Translations under genes and position numbers: made by a program
The notes under the pieces: generated by a model
Database searches by the model: none
Told to the model about the DNA's origin: nothing
The model's input: only the letters and a program-made list of their open reading frames with translations
Assembly (NCBI GenBank): GCA_003864495.1
Contig: ML133427.1
Coordinates: forward strand, 2,747,247 to 2,811,246
Source: Nemopilema nomurai
Lineage: Eukaryota; Cnidaria; Scyphozoa; Rhizostomeae; Rhizostomatidae
Length of the DNA: 64,000 nt
Reading direction: 5' to 3'
Shown: piece after piece, positions 62,601 through 64,000 of the stretch
How the letters are laid out: each line of letters starts with the position of its first letter
How positions within the stretch are numbered: the first letter of the stretch is position 1

Positions 62601-63701
62601 TTCTTCTCTATTCTCTCCATAACATTTATTGTTATAAAGAAGTTCACACCCTTTTCTTGTCCTGTTTTTCTTGTAGCAGTATCCATCTCTATTTAATCAT
62701 TTCATTAAAATGCCTGTTGTCGTCCATTTTTCTCAATAATTTTATATCTGTTACTTGTATATGTCGTCTAAACGTTCTCCTATTTGTCATTTTTTTCGTG
62801 ATCAATCTCAAATCTCTGTCTTCCGTTCCATGATTTTTGTGAATACCTTGTGAATGCTTGACGTGTGACGTGTGAGTGAATTTGTGATTTTCCGTAGGCA
62901 CATTGTACATAAAGAGAAGAACACAGTTACTCAGTGAACGGGCATTGAAAGAGGTTTGTACTTATCTTGGACCAAGTATTGCGCTGTATCTGTTTTGAAT
63001 CCATAATGCCAATATTGAAGGCATACAATGAGCTGGCCGTGCAAGTGCGTTTTTAAAGTGGTATGGAATCTGGTTCCCATTGTGCTATCGTTGTATTTTT
63101 TTGCCAAAACTGGTCTATTGCTAAAACTAATTCGTGTTATTTAGCCGTGTAGAATCCGTAGCCCAGGGAATGGTATGTTGACTAGGTCTTTTTTCTTGAC
63201 AGAAGGACCCAAGTATTCGCAGAAAGTATCTAGCTTTGCGAAAGCAGTTGCTGTTAAAAAAGTATGGTTCTGTCTCTGTTGCTGGCAGTGTGAGGTCAGT
63301 ATTTATTTTCACATTTTTCATTTTGTCTTTCAATTGCGAACTGTTTGCTGTCCTTTTCCAAGAAGTATTCCTGTTTGCTCTCGGTATTGCCAATATTGTA
63401 TTCAAGGAGGCTCGTTGAATGCTTCCTTTGAACACAATTTTCATGTAAAATACTGGATATTCTTATTGTCAGAGGTTATTTGTAAGAAAATGATTAATTA
63501 TCTAATTCTTTTAGGCGAAGGAAGTGATCTTATTCGTTTCTGAACAAAGACAATTAACCAGGCAGTAAAGATTCATCTTAAACTCATGAAATAAATAAAT
63601 CATCAAAAAACCTGTATAATGTCTTTTTGATCGCCACTTCTGAAACCGAATTTTTTTCGATTTTCAGGAGCAGTTTAAGAAGCAGAGCCAGTTCCATTGA
63701 G
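59646..63701 (+). CDS. Unrecognised gene of very short exons, 3' part beyond window
   Basis: Not recognised as a named family. Exons 59646-59721 (ATG), 62898-62953, 63203-63294 and 63668-63701 join in phase (1, 0, 2, then 0) and continue past the window. Donors are GTAAGT, GTTTGT, GTCAGT and GTATGA; acceptors are CCGTAG, TTGACAG and TTTTCAG. The 86 residues visible start MNTAQQILAVDTRYNTYRSP. They continue as a strongly basic, probably helical segment with LYIKRRTQLL, DPSIRRKYLALRKQLLLKKY, then a Ser/Arg tract (SSLRSRASSIE). The heptad-like spacing of Leu in KYLALRKQLLLKK suggests a DNA-, RNA- or protein-binding helix. Exon 3 is also open in a second frame; the chosen frame is the one that joins both neighbours. 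Intron 1 is 3.2 kb. Confidence 0.6.
59722..62897. other. First intron of the 59646 gene (3.2 kb)
   Basis: Donor GTAAGT at 59722, acceptor TCCGTAG ending at 62897. It contains an open frame at 60621-60869 whose 5' half is GC-rich, repeat-like sequence (GGGGGCCATGGCCACCCAGCC) resembling a transposon end. No exon with suitable phase was found in it. Confidence 0.5.
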
Positions 63702-64000
63702 GTATGACAAGTTCAGTTTGAATATATCAGATTGGTTATCGGCAATGAGGGGAGATTCATCCGGTCTTTGATAACAGTGATGTATTAATGATCCGTCCAA
63801 TTGAATCCGATATATGGGCACGGTTGTCAAATGATATCTTGTTTGACTGAGAAATAAACAGCCCGCGAAGACTTGTTTCCGCCTTTATTAGGGAGTGATA
63901 TATTGTTTTGTTAAACGAGGTCTCTTTGGTCCCGAGGTCTTGTGCTTGTATTTATTTGGACATAATTACGAGCATGTCCTTACGAACGAACTCACAATCA
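63702..64000. other. Start of the next intron
   Basis: Begins with GTATGA after the exon ending at 63701. No further exon is recognised before the window edge. Confidence 0.5.

Overview
The window is nuclear DNA of an animal. It is AT-rich, its genes are split into short exons with GT-AG introns, and the intergenic DNA is littered with short inverted-repeat transposons and minisatellites. The gene families are animal ones: a polycystin-1-type receptor-channel, Unkempt, gankyrin and UBALD. The compact introns, the invertebrate-style polycystin and the MITE families suggest a cnidarian, perhaps a coral or sea anemone. That taxon is an inference; nothing seen here fixes a genus. All seven protein-coding loci recognised lie on the + strand.

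Layout: (1) 1-2165, an array of about 45 copies of a 48/49-bp minisatellite, inside an intron of the next gene and open at the left window edge. (2) 2193-14649, the last 16 visible exons of a polycystin-1-like (PKD1 family) protein: GAIN/GPS region, TM1, PLAT domain, the remaining TM helices, the extracellular polycystin domain, the channel module and an acidic tail (1,638 residues in the window). Its introns carry a TTAA-flanked MITE, an AT-rich tandem repeat, a telomere-like repeat and a tRNA-like sequence. (3) 17894-32735, an Unkempt orthologue (six CCCH fingers, coiled coil, C-terminal RING), in 12 confident exons plus one problematic 39-nt exon. (4) 38121-41338, gankyrin (PSMD10), six exons; the last exon is not found. 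(5) 42857-44591, a degenerate hAT transposon with TIRs and an 8-bp target duplication. (6) 47210-47916, a TIR element, then a possible promoter cluster near 48.8 kb. (7) 51642-53479, UBALD (FAM100). (8) 55480-59255, an unrecognised five-exon gene with an HMG-box-like N-terminus and an E2F-type promoter motif. (9) 59646 to beyond 63701, the 5' part of an unrecognised gene made of very short exons coding for a basic helical protein.

The genes do not form a pathway; this is ordinary mixed gene content. Loci 8 and 9 are the most novel part. They were assembled by hand from splice sites whose phases all agree, and each exon is too short or too buried to stand out as an open reading frame. What they do is unknown.
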